A DNA stretch of 64,000 nt, taken from the NCBI GenBank assembly GCA_007922225.1, contig ML679973.1, positions 1,802,033 to 1,866,032 of the forward strand, given 5' to 3'. This DNA is from Emydura subglobosa. Its lineage: Eukaryota > Chordata > Testudines > Chelidae. Below the pieces are notes generated by a model. It had not been told where the DNA came from. It did not search any database and saw only the letters and a program-made list of their open reading frames with translations. Position 1 is the first letter of the stretch. Every line of letters begins with the position of its first letter. Positions 1-12,746 of the stretch are shown here, piece after piece. The translations under genes and the position numbers were made by a program.

Positions 1-140
1 TAGAAAGTACTACCGAAAATATTGCAATACCACTTCTGAGTTGATAATACTGAAGATAAAGACATACTGTTCATTTCTGGATGTCAGGTTAAAAAAGTTA
101 TAGCAGACATAGAAGGGAGTCAAAAGGTGAATAAATATTA

Positions 141-655
141 GAGGCAGAGATTGAAAAAATTAGGACCGTCGTCTTTACAGGAAAAACGGGAGGGAGGCAT
201 GATAGAGGTATGTAAAATAATAAACAGAGAGAAGGCGGATTACATGCTTATATTGTCCCATAATATCAGAACAAGAAACATCCACTGAAATTTAAGACAA
301 CAAACAACTTATTTTTTAAAATATTTTTTCACACAATATACGGCTAACCTGTGGAACTCATTCACACAAGATATTAAAGTGCAAGTATTTAGTAGGATTC
401 AGGAAAAATTACACATGTACATGGATAAAGAATATAAACCTACTTGCTTCAAGGTATAAGACATTGATGATAAGAAACTGACTGATTAGGCTTAAGAAGA
501 AACTTCTGCTGTGGGCCGATTATTCCATAATTGTTCATTATGAGGATTTTTGTACCTTCATCTTGAAGCATTTGGTACTGACTACCATCAGAGACAGGAT
601 ACCTAATTTAGATGGACAACTGCTCTGATCCAGAATGGCAATGTGCATTAAAATT
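141..655 (+). mobile_element. CR1/L2-type LINE 3' tail
   Basis: The segment contains the usual order of a sauropsid LINE 3' end: a section around 'gtggaactcattcacacaag' (350-369), then 'gagacaggatacctaattta' (591-610), and an end in 'ctctgatccagaatggcaat' (622-641). I recognise this as the non-LTR retrotransposon tail common in turtle genomes. It is 5' truncated, degenerate and without coding capacity. The exact subfamily is uncertain. Confidence 0.65.
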
Positions 656-2430
656 CTGGTTTAGGATTATTAGAAGCAATTTGCTCACAATTTAAATTGT
701 TGTTTCTACACAGAAACGGTTGTGTCCAAATCCACACCATTTTATCAGGAAAATAATCAGAAATTTCTCCACAATGGGAGGGACTTGGACCTGCCAGTAA
801 GTGAAGGCAACTTAGATTAACCAAGATGTCCACCACTAGACACTGATTAGGCGCATTACAATTTTTCAGTTGTCACCCATCTAGCCATGCAGTCATATAT
901 GAAGATGTTTCTCAGTGGTACAAAAATACCGCTCACTTACGGGCTTTGAATTGTTCAAATTGAGTTAGTCATTCTTATAAATGACCTATAAAAGAAAACA
1001 AAAATGTGTCCTTTTTGTTTCTTAATGATGTATGCAGAAGGCCCCACAGGTATTTTTTTAATGTTTTTTTCGTGCTTGTTTTTTACATTAGAAATTCAGC
1101 TCTCATCTGCTGTATTTTTCCTAGGGGACAGCATGGATGGCTGGAGAACTCATATGGTTACAAATGACATCAGAGGTACCAGGAAGATAAACCTGATTAA
1201 TTGGCCGGGGCAGTGATTTTTATTCAACCTGTTTAAAACACTCTCTTGTTTTTTGTTGACACTTATTTAATTCAAATGCCTAACAAAGGTTGGTAAAATA
1301 TTTTTGTTAAAAATTCTATGCTATACTCCATCAGCTAAGATTGGAGGCTCCCTATCTATTTCTCCCTCTTTCAAAGGGGGATCTCCAGCAAAATCAGGAA
1401 AGACAAGACAATTCTTGATATTCCTAGGGTTTTGTTGTTTTGGTTTCTTTCTTTTGATTGGGTTGTTTTGTTAAGAGAGATTTCAGAGCTCTGAGATATC
1501 AGAGCGTACAAATTCTGCATTAATGTTGCAGCGCAGCATGTATGGACTGCAGCTACACTGCATTATTTTGCTTTAGTTCTATGTGGGTTTGGGGTTCAAC
1601 GTTCCTCCCTTTAAGTCGAAAAGAAACACTATCTAAGTATACTCTTAAAATAGAAATATTTTTCATACCAGTAAAATAAAAAGGAAGGGGACAAGAGAAG
1701 AACTCCTGGCATGTTGGAGAAATGGACTGTGAACAGAATGGTTCTAACGTTCTCTGAGAGGTGTCATTGAGATTTTTCTGAGAAGCCAAAAAACGTGCTT
1801 GGGACAGGAAGAGTGCTTCTTATGAAGATATCTCTCTAATGTAATTTGGCTTTATTAAATTTAAGGTTTTACTACTGTTTCCAGAAAGAATGCTGCTTGC
1901 TTTCCTTGTTTGCATGTAAGAGTACTGATTTTTCCTTTATATTTCTTTTTTGTTGTTGTTCCTTTTGCTTGTATACAGTGTTCCACAGCTGAGCTAACAG
2001 GCTGCCTGTCCTGAGAGAGACTTTTCATCTAATTACGCTGCTGTATAAAGGAATATGTACTGAGCTGGAAGTCATGAGCTCATGAGTTGTGGTTTCAATT
2101 CTAGTGCCTGCTGTTTATACTTCAGCATACATCCTAGCCTATATTGCTGAACAAAGTTTCATACCCCAGCCCTAGAAGGCAGTCAAATATTCGTCCATTC
2201 TCTATTTTACATATGTTAGCAACAACATCGTATGATGTCATTTCAAGCTGAGCTGACAATTGAACTCCTGCTCTCTAATACAGCAGCACTAAATTTCATC
2301 AAATTAGCCATGCTCTCTTTCCTCTTGCATGAGCCAAATCTATGTGCTCTGGTTATCCTATCTGTAACCATTACTGCCTGTCCAGAACGAAGGATAGGAC
2401 CTGGGATTCTTGGTCTCAAGTATGCTACCG
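656..2430. other. Intergenic, no recognised feature
   Basis: AT-rich unique sequence with short T-rich runs (for example 1427-1470 and 1935-1965). No exon or clear repeat was recognised. A weak SINE-like stretch around 2060-2190 is not firm enough to call. The short frames here show no family resemblance. Confidence 0.5.
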
Positions 2431-2436
2431 CTGTCA

Positions 2437-2992
2437 TAGAGAGAGAGAAGATTAGGGATGGAAGGGACCTCATGAGATCATCCAATCCAATCCCCTGCTC
2501 AAAGGAAGACCAACCTCAACTAAATCATCCCATCCAGGGCTTTGTCAAGACAGGCCTTGAAAACCTCTAAGGATGGAGATTCCACCGCCTACCTAGTGAA
2601 AAAGTTTTTCCTAATATCCAACTTAGACCTCACCCACTGCAACTTGAGACCATTGCTCCTTGTTCTGTCATCTACCACCACTGAGAACAGCCTACCTCCA
2701 TCCTCCCTGGAACCCCCCTTCAAGTAATTGAAGGCTGCTATCAAATTCCCTCACCCCCACTCTTCTGCAGTCTAAACAAGCCCAGTTCCCTCAGCTGCTC
2801 CTCAGTCGTGCTCCAGACCTCTAATCATTTTTGTTGCCCTCTGCTGGACTCCAAATTGTCCACATCCTTCCTGTAGTGGGGGGCCCCAAAACTGGACACA
2901 ATGCTGAATAGAGGGGAATAATCACTTTCCTCAATCTACTGGCAATGTTCTAATATTCCGTTATCCTTCTTGGCATTAAGGGAATCAAAATA
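2437..2992 (-). mobile_element. CR1 LINE 3' end, inverted
   Basis: Read on the minus strand this ends with the CR1 hallmark 'gatgatctcatgaggtccct' and, earlier, carries 'ttggatattaggaaaaactt' and 'ggactccagcagagggcaac', which belong to the CR1 ORF2 C-terminus and 3'UTR. It is 5' truncated at about 2992 and has many indels, so it is an old inactive copy. Open frames on the + strand across it are antisense shadows of the LINE. Confidence 0.85.
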
Positions 2993-2994
2993 GT

Positions 2995-3795
2995 TGTGTA
3001 ACCCACTGGAAGTGTGTGTCAAATCTCCCTGTAATAGTTGGTCCACGCAGGCTAGTCATTTCCCCAGTAGTTCAACTAGTAATGATATGTGATTGGGGAT
3101 TTAGAGGTCCAGGATTTGGATTCTGTTGTTGACCCATGTGGAAGAGGGATGTGGTGTCACAAAAGATAGGCATGTTTTTTCTAGGGTGGGTTGGCTTGTT
3201 TGCTTGTTAGTGGTTTATTTAATTCACACAGTGAAACAATATCCTTAAAATAAGCTTTATAGTTAAAAACCATCATAATCGGTCAGTTATGGTGTGACAC
3301 AAGATGCAATAACAGGTTTAGGAGCCAAAATTCAGCTAGGTGGTAAAAATGGTGGTTCTCTTGTGTTTGACCATCAAACCAGCGTGACAAATGATCACAA
3401 TGTACACTAACTCGACTCTCAAGCTGCTTTTGAGGGAAAGAGTTAGTTGAAGTGGCAATGTCTGTGTGAGTTGGGGGAAGTTTTAGTGGCTGGTGAGAGG
3501 GCTGCCAGAGTAGAAGTCTAGGTGAGCTGTGGAGATTTTATGGATACTGGGACATCTGTGTTTTTTAATAAAATCTCCGTAGGGCCTGGAGCAAAAATAC
3601 ACAGTCTGATAAATTGTAGTAAATATAGAGCAAATTCTCCCTTCAGGATATGCTCCTGGAACTGCCCAGGAAACAACTGCATGAGTGTAAGGGCCAAGTT
3701 TGGTCCATTGTGTGTAATGGATCTTTATTGGCTGCCGTGGTTCCCTTGCCCCTTGAATTCTACTGTATTCTAGAGAAGGAAGATTGATCTTGTTG
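2995..3795. other. Intergenic, no recognised feature
   Basis: Mixed-composition sequence between the inverted CR1 and the MIR element. Nothing coding or repetitive was recognised. Confidence 0.45.
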
Positions 3796-3799
3796 AAGC

Positions 3800-3975
3800 A
3801 CAGGAGCCCTGGCTTTGCATATGCTTCCTGTGTGACCTAGGGCAAGTTACTTAACCCCTCTGTGCCTCAGTTTCCTCAGCTGTAAAATGAGGCTAATAAG
3901 CCCTCTTTGCCTCATGGAGATAAACAACTGTTTGTCAAGCGTTTTGCAACCTTCCAGTGCAAGGTGCTGTAGGGA
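3800..3975 (+). mobile_element. MIR SINE
   Basis: It holds the conserved MIR core, with 'tgacctagggcaagttactt' (3833-3852), followed by 'aacccctctgtgcctcagtt' (3853-3872) and the CTGTAAAATG motif. MIR is a tRNA-derived CORE-SINE mobilised by L2 and long inactive, so this copy is ancient. It covers most of the 5' half and core and fades in the 3' LINE-derived part. Confidence 0.9.
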
Positions 3976-6900
3976 TTCCTAAAGGTATAGCCAGAGGGGC
4001 TGGGGGATGCTCCCATCATAGACTAGGTTTACAGTTTGGTTTAATGGCGCTCAGCACCCCCACTAGTCAAATTGTTCCAGCACCCTGGCTGTAGCATTTC
4101 AAGCGGAGACACAGCGGCGGTGGAGTTCCTGGCATGTACAAACATAATGAGAGTTGCCAGGGCCTAGACAGTTCAATCCCGGCATAATAAATAAGGAAAC
4201 CAATGAAAGCATTATGCCTTTGTGGTCTTCCAGCAAGCTACGGGCTCGGCCTTTCTAGCTGGGTTTCCCTACTCTGCTCCAAGGACTCAGCTGTCCTGAA
4301 AGAAACTCACACAGCCCAGCCCTTAATCTTTCTTAATCCTTGCAGCCTGAAAGGGAGGGCCTCCCCAGAGGATCTAATATCAAAAGGGAAGGGGCAATGC
4401 CACCACATGAAGGGGGGGGGGATAATTACCAAACTTCCTGAATGGTAAACCTCTTTAAAACCCCCTGCACCGTCTGCTAGCTGGGCCCAGGATCTGCCAG
4501 GCGATGCCTGCACTGTTCCATCAGCCAGGGGCCTGCTGCCCTTTGGGCTATTGCTGCTCCAGCCCCCTCCCAAAAAGAGAGTCTGGTTTCAAAAGTAGCA
4601 GCGGTATGAGCCTGGCAGGACCCAGTGAAGGAATTCTTCCAGGGCTCTGGGCGGGCGGGAGTTTCTTCCAGGGCGGTTTCCCCGTCTATAGCGAATGACA
4701 GCGCTCCAGCCCAGAGCTTCGCAGCCACGCACGCCACGGGTTCAAAGGGAGAGGAAGGGCCAGGGGAAGCGGGGCCTGACAACAGCCGGGGAGGGGGGGA
4801 GTAGTTACTTGGGACGGTCACCAGGGGGCAGCGTGGTGACTGGTCTCCGGGCTCAGCCGAAACGCGGCGGAGCGGAGCAGTGCGGGGAGCCTGGTACGGC
4901 GGCGGGGCGGGCGGGGGGTTCTGCGGAGACAGCGCTCCCCGGGCGCGGAAAGGCCCCGGGAGCCCTGAGTCCGCTTTCCCGGGACTCTGGTCGCGGATGG
5001 AAGAAGACAGATCCCGGGACCCGAAAGCCCACCTGGTGCAACCCCGCCTGGCTTTCCCGGGGCTGGGCCATCTCCCCCGGGGCGCCCGGCGCTGCGCATC
5101 TCTGATCAAAGCACACTGCAGCCAAGCCACACACTGGCCCTAGCAGAAGCCAGGCGGGCGGGTGGGGGGGTGACTCCGGATCTGCTCCCCCCGTTATGTG
5201 CAGGTATTTATATGTGGATGTGTTTGCACGAGCCGTTAACAAGACCAGAGGCACGGGGGGACGTCTCGGTGTTTTACACGGCGCTTGGTGTGTCTTTGGG
5301 ACGGTTCTTCGCCGTGGTTTATGCCCGTGAGTGTGAGACGCTGGCTGAAACCATTGCAGCTAATCACGAGGCTGCTGATCCGGAGTGAGGGCGGTGTGTC
5401 GCCCAGCCCGCCGGCTCTGCGGTTCCGCGGCTGCCGATGCCGGTGGAAGGGCGCTGCGGGCCGGAGCTGGGAGCTGCGGGTGACTCTGAGCGTTCACCGC
5501 GGACATGCAGCGGGCGAGGCTGGCAGAGGCGGGGGGGGATTTGCCTGGACAGTCCGCCTGGGGCTGCGGGTGGGACACGCAGAGTTGCACGGGCGAGCTC
5601 AGCGATTGCCCGGTCGAGTGGCTTTTCGGAGAGAATTCGCTTTAAAGCGAGTCGGCGCCAGGCTGCTCCGGAGTCAGCCGCAGTCGCTACGTTTTCAAAA
5701 GCCAGAGAAGAGCCCGTGAGGTGCGGAACACCCCGCCACGGGACATTTCCAGCCGGTGCACAGTCGGAGCGTTTAGACTGAGCGAGACCGCCTCGACTTC
5801 TCGTTTACACGAGAATGCGGACGGGAACCACCCAGCAGGCACCGGGGCGGGCAGGCAGACATACTTCTGTCCTTTCCCCCCAAGTATCTAAGCGGGGGCA
5901 ATGCAAGTGGTTTCACAAGGGAGGGAAACACGTTTAAAAGAAACACGAACGCATAACACCGTCACAGGACTGATTTCCTGAAAGAAGTGAAGTCCCAGAC
6001 TCCGGACAAAATTCCCTGCCCCGAGTCCCGTTAGTTACTGCCCTTCGTTCTCCCCCCGCCCATGGAAAGATTCAGAGATCAAGGAGGAGTGCGCCAGAGG
6101 CTCGTGTGAACGCTAGACTCCGGCGTGTAGTACATTGCACCACAACGAACATTAGGTGTCGGTACGTTTCGGGTTAGTTCCCACACCAGCCTTCCCTCCC
6201 TCGCCGATTCCCCGTTGTGATGGGGTCTGGGCGAGGGACTCGCTGGCCCCACACACGTCTGGGATCTCAGCCTCCAGTTCAGCAAAACGCCTTGTTTATT
6301 TGCGGGGGGAAGGGAACGAAATCCGCCATTCAGCACAGACAAAAACATCCCGGCTCCCGAAGACTTTCCAAGACTATTTACTGCAAGTGCCCGGGTCCCC
6401 GGTTTGTCTGAACCAACGTTTCTCTTCAGACCACGGACGGATTCTTTGGTGTTCCCTCGCTGAGTGGCTCTGTAGCGTGTCGCGCGATGCACACGTACGA
6501 GTCCGGATTGTCCCCTTTAATTCTTCCATCAGTCTGGACTGACGACAGGGGCGTTTACACCTGGCTGGCTCTTTGCACGGCAAACTGGTCTGTTGTGGCT
6601 TTGAGATCCGTGGATAGACACGGTCCTATTCCAACACACGAAGGAAGATTGCGGGGGGGGGGGCGGCTGTACATAAGACACAACTAAACGTGCTCTAGAG
6701 AATACTAAATGGCTAATTTTGTTACCGAATTCATGTAATCATTAGCAAATCACTGCATTAAACTGCGCTAGCCACACACAGATCCGAGCTGAGATGCTGC
6801 AGAAGGAGCGTGTGTGCAAATCTGCGTAGGAAATGCAGCGCGGGGGTGCACAGGCAGTGTGGGGTACGCGTTGTGTATGTGTGTACACAGAGACAGATCG

Positions 6901-7744
6901 CACACACGAGACTGGTGTGTAACGCACAGACAGGGCGGCAAACGCGGTATTGTCCGAAACACGCGACCCCGGTAAATGCTGCCTGCCCGGGTCCCTCCGG
7001 CTCACCGGAGCAGCGCTGCTCGGCGCTGTAGCTCTGGGGGTTCGCTCTACGTAAGCGGTTCAAGCTCTGGAGTCGAGGGTCTCCTGCAGATCTTGGGTCC
7101 CGTGTCGCTTTTTCCTCGCTTGCTGTGGAGCAGGGCGCACACGAGGAAGCCCCGAGGTTTTGCCGTGCAATGGTTAAAGCCCCTGAAACTGATCTTTTCA
7201 CTAGCTACAAACTAGAATTCCTGCCAACCCGCTCGGACAGGAAGGGGCTTCGCAAAGCCCCGCCGCAGGTGGAGGGGGACCCCTCTGCGGGCAGATATCC
7301 TGCCACCCCGACACTCCCCACCTTTCCTGATGCCTCCTGTGTGAGGACACGCGAGCCGGTCACCCCGTCTTCACTCACTCTCCGTGGAGCAGCGTGCTCT
7401 GTGCGTGCTTTGGTGCGGGCGTGTTGTGTGTGCGTGTGTTGGTCTGTGTGTTAGCCTCTCTTCTCTGTGTCCGTCTTAAAGGCGAGCCCTGATTTCTCTC
7501 GGGCTTTCACCCCCCCCCCCGGGCAGACTGAGGTCCTTCGGTATTGCTGGTGCAGCTCCATGGGTCTGACCCTCTCTTCGCCCCCCTGGCCCTCCATCTC
7601 CCTCGCCAATGGCCGGAGGTTAACGCGAGACACATTCCGACTGGAAATCAGGTGTAAGTTATTAACGGTGAACGTCATTAACCACGGGAACACTTTCCGA
7701 AGGGGGCCCGGTGGATTCTGCCTCTCTGGCCATTTCTACAGCAC

Positions 7745-7860
7745 GTTGGGATGTGTTTCTGCTCTGGGAATGATTCGGGGGCAGCTCCGGGCCTGTCTTA
7801 CACAGGAGGGCAGACTAGATGCTCACAAACGTCCCGCTGGCCCGGGAGTCCAGGCGGCCA
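7745..7860 (+). mobile_element. CR1 3' tail fragment inside the CpG-rich domain
   Basis: The stretch 'cagactagatgctcacaaac' (7811-7830), preceded by 'cctgtcttacacaggagg', aligns by eye to the last about 100 bases of sauropsid CR1 elements (…AGACTAGATGATCACAATGG…). It is unusual for lying inside a domain otherwise free of transposons. It has mutated toward CpG-rich composition, suggesting an old insertion. Confidence 0.6.
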
Positions 7861-10800
7861 CACTGGATATTTGTTTTTCTCTTCCACGTTTTAGCAACAC
7901 GCTCAACCCTTCGCCCTTGCTCTGAATTTGTGGCGAGGCAACAGAAAGCTGTCGGTGCAAAGTTTTGTGTTGGGGGCGGGGGGGTGATTTCAAGAGAGAC
8001 ACATAGAACTGAGCCTCCCACCCACAGAAATACAGAACAATAAATACAGACCAAGAAATACAGAACAATAGCTTCTCTCGGAGTGGCCTTTCCTTCCCGA
8101 AGCTAAGGCCTGCGCCTTTTCTAAGGTGCGGATCCCGCTAGCTCTAGCCCTGCTCTAGCCCCGCTGCCTGGTGGGCCCGTTAGAAACGAGACACGCGGTG
8201 AGGGGAGAACGGGCCCCTCGCTCTAGCAGCTCCTTTTCCTTGGCTGCGCTGATTTTCATGCAACGAATTTTTAAAAAGCCAAGACGTTTAAGAGAAAACC
8301 AGCAGCCGGGCAAGGCGAGGGACTTCGGCGGAGTGAGCTTTGTATGGGGCAATGTGTTTAGCTGAGCTCTGTCTGAGAGCCGTGTAACAACACCGTCCGG
8401 AGTGTCAGTCCATCGAAACCAGGCCAGAGCCTGGCCCCGGGACAGGGACAGAGCCGCAGTGCCGGGCTCAGCAAAGTCCGCTCACACTCCGGTGCTGCTT
8501 ATCCAGAATAAACGTGACTTTAAACTACACAAACCCAGCCACCGAGGTCTGATTTTCTAACTAATTCTGCCCTGCGAGGTCCAGCCCTTCGGTTTTGTAA
8601 GTGATCTTCCAGACACACAGAAACCCGGACTCAGCAATGCTGGTTTGTCTGGTGATGCAGATGGGAAGAGTCAATGCTACCACCCACCTTCGTTACTAGC
8701 GGGGGACAGGTTTTGGAAAAGGGCAATAAAATGCTAGAAGTCACCCCGGGGAAGCCGCGAGCTGCATGCCGCTGTGGACCGCAGAGCCCGGCGGCTCGAG
8801 GAAAGAAGCAGGGCCCGATCCTGAAACTTTTGCTCTCTGCCAGTCTAAACGATTCCCTGCTCCGGCAGTGGGATCGCAGGATCCGGCCTGCGCCGCCCAA
8901 CGGGCGATTATCGTCCGGTTCATGGGCACGGACCTTCGCAGGATTACAGAACCCCAACGGATTGACTGTCTGAATGCAGCTGGGGGTTATTTTGCAGAGC
9001 TCCCCCCAATCCACATTGTATCGCTCAAGTACCTCCCCCCCCCACACACACACACTGGTTACTCCGACCACCCGGGCTCCGTTTCACTCCGGATCTCGGG
9101 GGAGTCGTTGTCTAAACGGGCTTCTAAAAGTGTAAAGAAACTTTTTAACCCGGCTTTTTGTTTTTCAAGTGCTGTTACAACCCTGAAAATGAACGCCCCC
9201 CCCCCCGGGGGCCAGTTATGCAGTCTGCCGCTGGGCCCGGTACCCTGAACTCCCCGCGGTAGACGAGGAGCGGGCTCGGGTGGCAGAAGCTGGTCAGTCC
9301 TGTACCGCGCCTGGCATTTACAGAATAAAACGGGGAGAGGCACGGCTAGCTGGGAAGCGGCTCAGAAAAACCCGACAGCTGGGGTGGGAAGGGATCTGTG
9401 CAATCCGGATTGTGCGGGCCGGCCCGCGTGTCTAATATCGGGCGGGGGGCGGTTTTATTCGGAGGAAGGCGAACTGGAACAGGAAAAGGTGGGTGCCGGC
9501 TGTGACAGGCGCGATTTCGGCATTGCTGCCTGGAAGGAAAGCGCGCTCGCCTGCGGTTTAACGGAGCCGCTCCGCGGAGCACCCCGGCCGTGGGGGAAGT
9601 CCGGGGCACACGGCCGCGTCCCGGGCCTTTGTTTCTGTCGGGTGCGGGCGGTGGGCGAGAGGGGATCCTGCCAGACTACGGGCGGGGGGCCGGAATCCGT
9701 CTCGTCCCCAGCGCGTCTGTCCTGCCCGGTTATTCCTGCCGCCCGGCCGCAGTCTTAGGTCTAGGCCGGGCCCGATCCTGCAAACCCAGCCGAAGCGAAG
9801 CAAAGCAACCCGGGTGTGCAACCAACCAACCCACCTAACCTCCCGTACCCCCGCCTGCCCGCTGGCTGCCCGCTCGCCTGAGTGTGGCTCTGTTCTAACA
9901 CGGGCGTGGTCAGTTCTCTGGTGTGCAAGGAAAGCCCCGTTTCTCCGGCACCCCCAGGGAAGGGGGCATGGCTGCGTCAGTCCCTTCGCCAGGCCTGAGC
10001 ACCCCGCTGGGATCCGGTTTATTCAAACAGACTCATCCTGCCCCCCTCTCGTGTGACTGCCCCGCGCGGCGCCGGGTTATGCTCGGCTGTGGAGGCGGAC
10101 TGGAAGCTGCTTGCTTTTTAGCCAAAGAATAAAGCCCAGATCAGAGCCTGGCTCTGAGACTGGTTTCCCTGCGCACCATTAAACAGCAGCCTCCAGATCT
10201 TGCCAAGCACCCGTGGAAACGGGGCGAGTGGGAAAGCGGGGCCAGTCCGGCGTCCCTCCTGCGTTCCGGGCGGGGGAGAGCCCGGGAAGGTGTTTGCTGT
10301 CTCGGGGTTTCCCGTCGCTCTTGCGGCAGGTTTCGTCTTTGGAGCCGGGCCCCAGACTCCATTGTCTTTATCTGATGCTTGAAAGGTTTGGGGGAGGGAA
10401 GGAAGGAGAAAAATCATTGTTAAAAACACTTTGAAGTCGTGCAACTGCGGCCGCTCCGGTTCCCCCCCTCGCCCGTCTCCAGATGCACCAGAAATCCGGA
10501 CTTTGATCTCCCGAGGCGGCGTTTTCTATTTTTTAATTTTTCAAAAATGGCCGGGGACTGCGAGCGTAATGGCAACCATGCTGCGGGGCGAGGTCAGGGG
10601 GGCAGACAGCGAGGGAGCGGAGCTGAGGATGGAGCGGCCGGGCTGGGTTTTCTATCCGCCCGAGACGGGGCTACAGGGACATCTGCTCCGGGCTAGGTTT
10701 ACACCCGGTCCTGCTCACAGGGGAGAACTTTCTGCCAGGGCAGATGGGCGGAACCGACGCAGGCGATGCACTTTCCTGTCTCTGGAAGTGTCTCTCTTGG

Positions 10801-11113
10801 AGGGCTGGGGGCAGGGCAAGGTGCCCGAGAGGAGACTCGCACCTGGGGGTTGTAAACTGCCTGGGATCGTTTACACTGGGCCGGGGGGAGCCTGCCGAAA
10901 ACCCAACGCGCGGGTGTCAGACAGCCAGAGGCCCAGGGCCAGAAAGCGTAGAGACGGGAAAGCCATATGCACGGGGCCCACGCCCTTCCCGGGAGGACGG
11001 GAGATGGGCTTTCGGGACATGTCAGCACCGCTCCGGCCTTCCTTAGCCGCTCCCCCGGTCAGGAAGGGGCAGCCTGAACCCAGACCAGCGGTGCGAGTTT
11101 GTCTCGCGTCCGG

Positions 11114-11122
11114 AGGTGTGAA
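11114..11122 (+). promoter_or_regulatory. T-box half-site AGGTGTGAA
   Basis: AGGTGTGA is the consensus half-site for T-box proteins. A perfect copy in the TBX15 upstream CpG domain would allow control by a T-box factor, possibly TBX15 itself. A single 8-9 bp match in 22 kb is also expected by chance at appreciable rate. Confidence 0.25.
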
Positions 11123-11249
11123 CGCAATCCGCCCAGCTCGCCTGCGGAGCAGGACAAGAGCCGCAGAGCCGGGGCCGCTTGCATCCCGCATGCCCCGCGC
11201 CAGAAGGGTAAAGCGCTCCGCTTGCCCTCCGTTTCCTGAGGCTTCCTTC

Positions 11250-11280
11250 GTCACTCCGGATCCGGCTCCAGATACGTCAC
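11250..11280 (+). repeat. 31-bp duplicated motif, copy 1
   Basis: Bases 11250-11280 are identical to 12716-12746. The unit begins GTCACTCCGGATCCGGCTCC and ends AGATACGTCAC, which includes a TGACGTA CRE/ATF-like site on the minus strand. The flanks on the two copies are unrelated for most of their length, apart from a GCCGGCC-type stretch just downstream of each. Confidence 0.9.
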
Positions 11281-12715
11281 CCGCGCCGGCCAAGCTCCGC
11301 AGCCGGCGGGCCGGGCTGGCTGGGAGCCGGGCTGCGAGGCAGGGAGCCCCGCCGGGGCCCGGTCCCCGAGGCCTGCCGCGAGGCGGGCAGGGGATCTGGC
11401 GCTGCGCTGCTGGGTATACAGCGCCGTGCTCCGGGACCCCATTAGCCACTCGCGGCGGGCCCTGAGCCGGGGCTCCGTGGCCCTCTGCTCTGCCCCTGCC
11501 AGCGGGTGGAGCTGCAAACAACCCGCTCGCTGCTCCTTGGGAGAGGGAAGCAAATCCCGAAGTCGAGACGCAGCAGCCAAGGCCCAGGGCCCAGGAGATT
11601 TAAGGGGGGAAAGGATCAGAGCTTTGCTTCACAACAGCCGTCTACTCCTCGGGCCTAGAGGGGTCAGAGTTCATGGGATACACATCTCCTTATTTCCCAG
11701 CGACTGAACTCTGTCACTGTCACAGTGGAAGTGGATTGAATGTAAACGTCACAAGGCGCTCTCATTCCGGAATAGGAGTGTGCACACGTGCAGTTATTCC
11801 GGAAGAGCGATTCCCCTAACAAAGAAATGGAACGAAACGAGTACAATTGCTTCCAGTCCACCGAGCAAAGCGCACCCGTTCATTAATGAGATGAAAGAAA
11901 AATTCCCGGGTGAAAACATCCACAGAAAAGGATACATTAACTGAGCAACAAACAGTGGAAGTATAAACCGGGTTCTGGTGTCTGTGTGTTATATGGCGTA
12001 TTGCCAGGTTAATACGAATTGAGAGCCCGATACTGCCAGCCCCCTGTTCACACGAGTAGTCCTCACTCCTGATTAGTCCTTACCAATGATTTCAAAGTGA
12101 CTTCTCCCCTTTCAAAGGCTTTGCAGAATCGGGCCCAGGTGTAGTGCATTAACCAGCTGTAAACCACAAACCAACCAACCAAACTGCTGTCGGGCCGGAC
12201 TAGACCCTGGCCCGGGACTGTGTGCACGCGTGCAGAGCACAGCCGCGCAGAACTAACGTGTCAGTGTCTGGCGCACACAGAGACGCGTTTCTCCGCACAC
12301 ACGCACCCTGGCGTGCCGCCGTGTGGTTTAGCGCCCGCGTCATTCCCCAAATCTTCCCGGCAGAGACTGGGCTGACATTTCCCTCAGCTCGCAAATCGAC
12401 TCGGCCCAGGCTTCAATGGCAACCGGGGGAGTCCGCCTGCGTGTCTGCGAGACAAATGGGTGGGTCGCAGAATGGAGTGGTGGAGAAGAAGAAAAGGAGC
12501 CAGGCTCCGTCAAAAGGGGAGAGGGGAAAAAAGTTATTAGGGCGACACCCGCATTTGGTGCCCGCTGCCCACATCAAAGAAACGCGGAGCAACAGGGAAA
12601 TGTCTTGAGATGCACTTGGGATGGATTGTGCGCGTCGGGAGCGTCCGCAAGGGACGTTCAACCAGCCGCGGGGAAGAGACGCGGCGTGTTTGCCAACATT
12701 GCGCTGCAATCCGGA

Positions 12716-12746
12716 GTCACTCCGGATCCGGCTCCAGATACGTCAC
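12716..12746 (+). repeat. 31-bp duplicated motif, copy 2
   Basis: Second copy of the unit at 11250-11280, in the same orientation, 1466 bases further on. It is not part of any interspersed family that I recognise. It contains the same TACGTCA site and TCCGGATCC palindrome. Confidence 0.9.

Noticed and set aside
2232..2727. Frames on the + strand at 2232-2570 and 2542-2727
   Set aside because: Largely antisense to an inverted CR1 copy.
4477..5130. 217-codon open frame on the minus strand
   Set aside because: GC-rich artefact with competing frames and no domain.
10431..11465. 344-codon open frame on the + strand
   Set aside because: It lies in the CpG-rich domain, is rich in Arg, Pro, Gly and Ala, has no recognisable domain, and has overlapping long frames on the other strand. 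Stop codons are rare at this GC content, so such frames are expected. The 31-bp repeat inside it is DNA-level.
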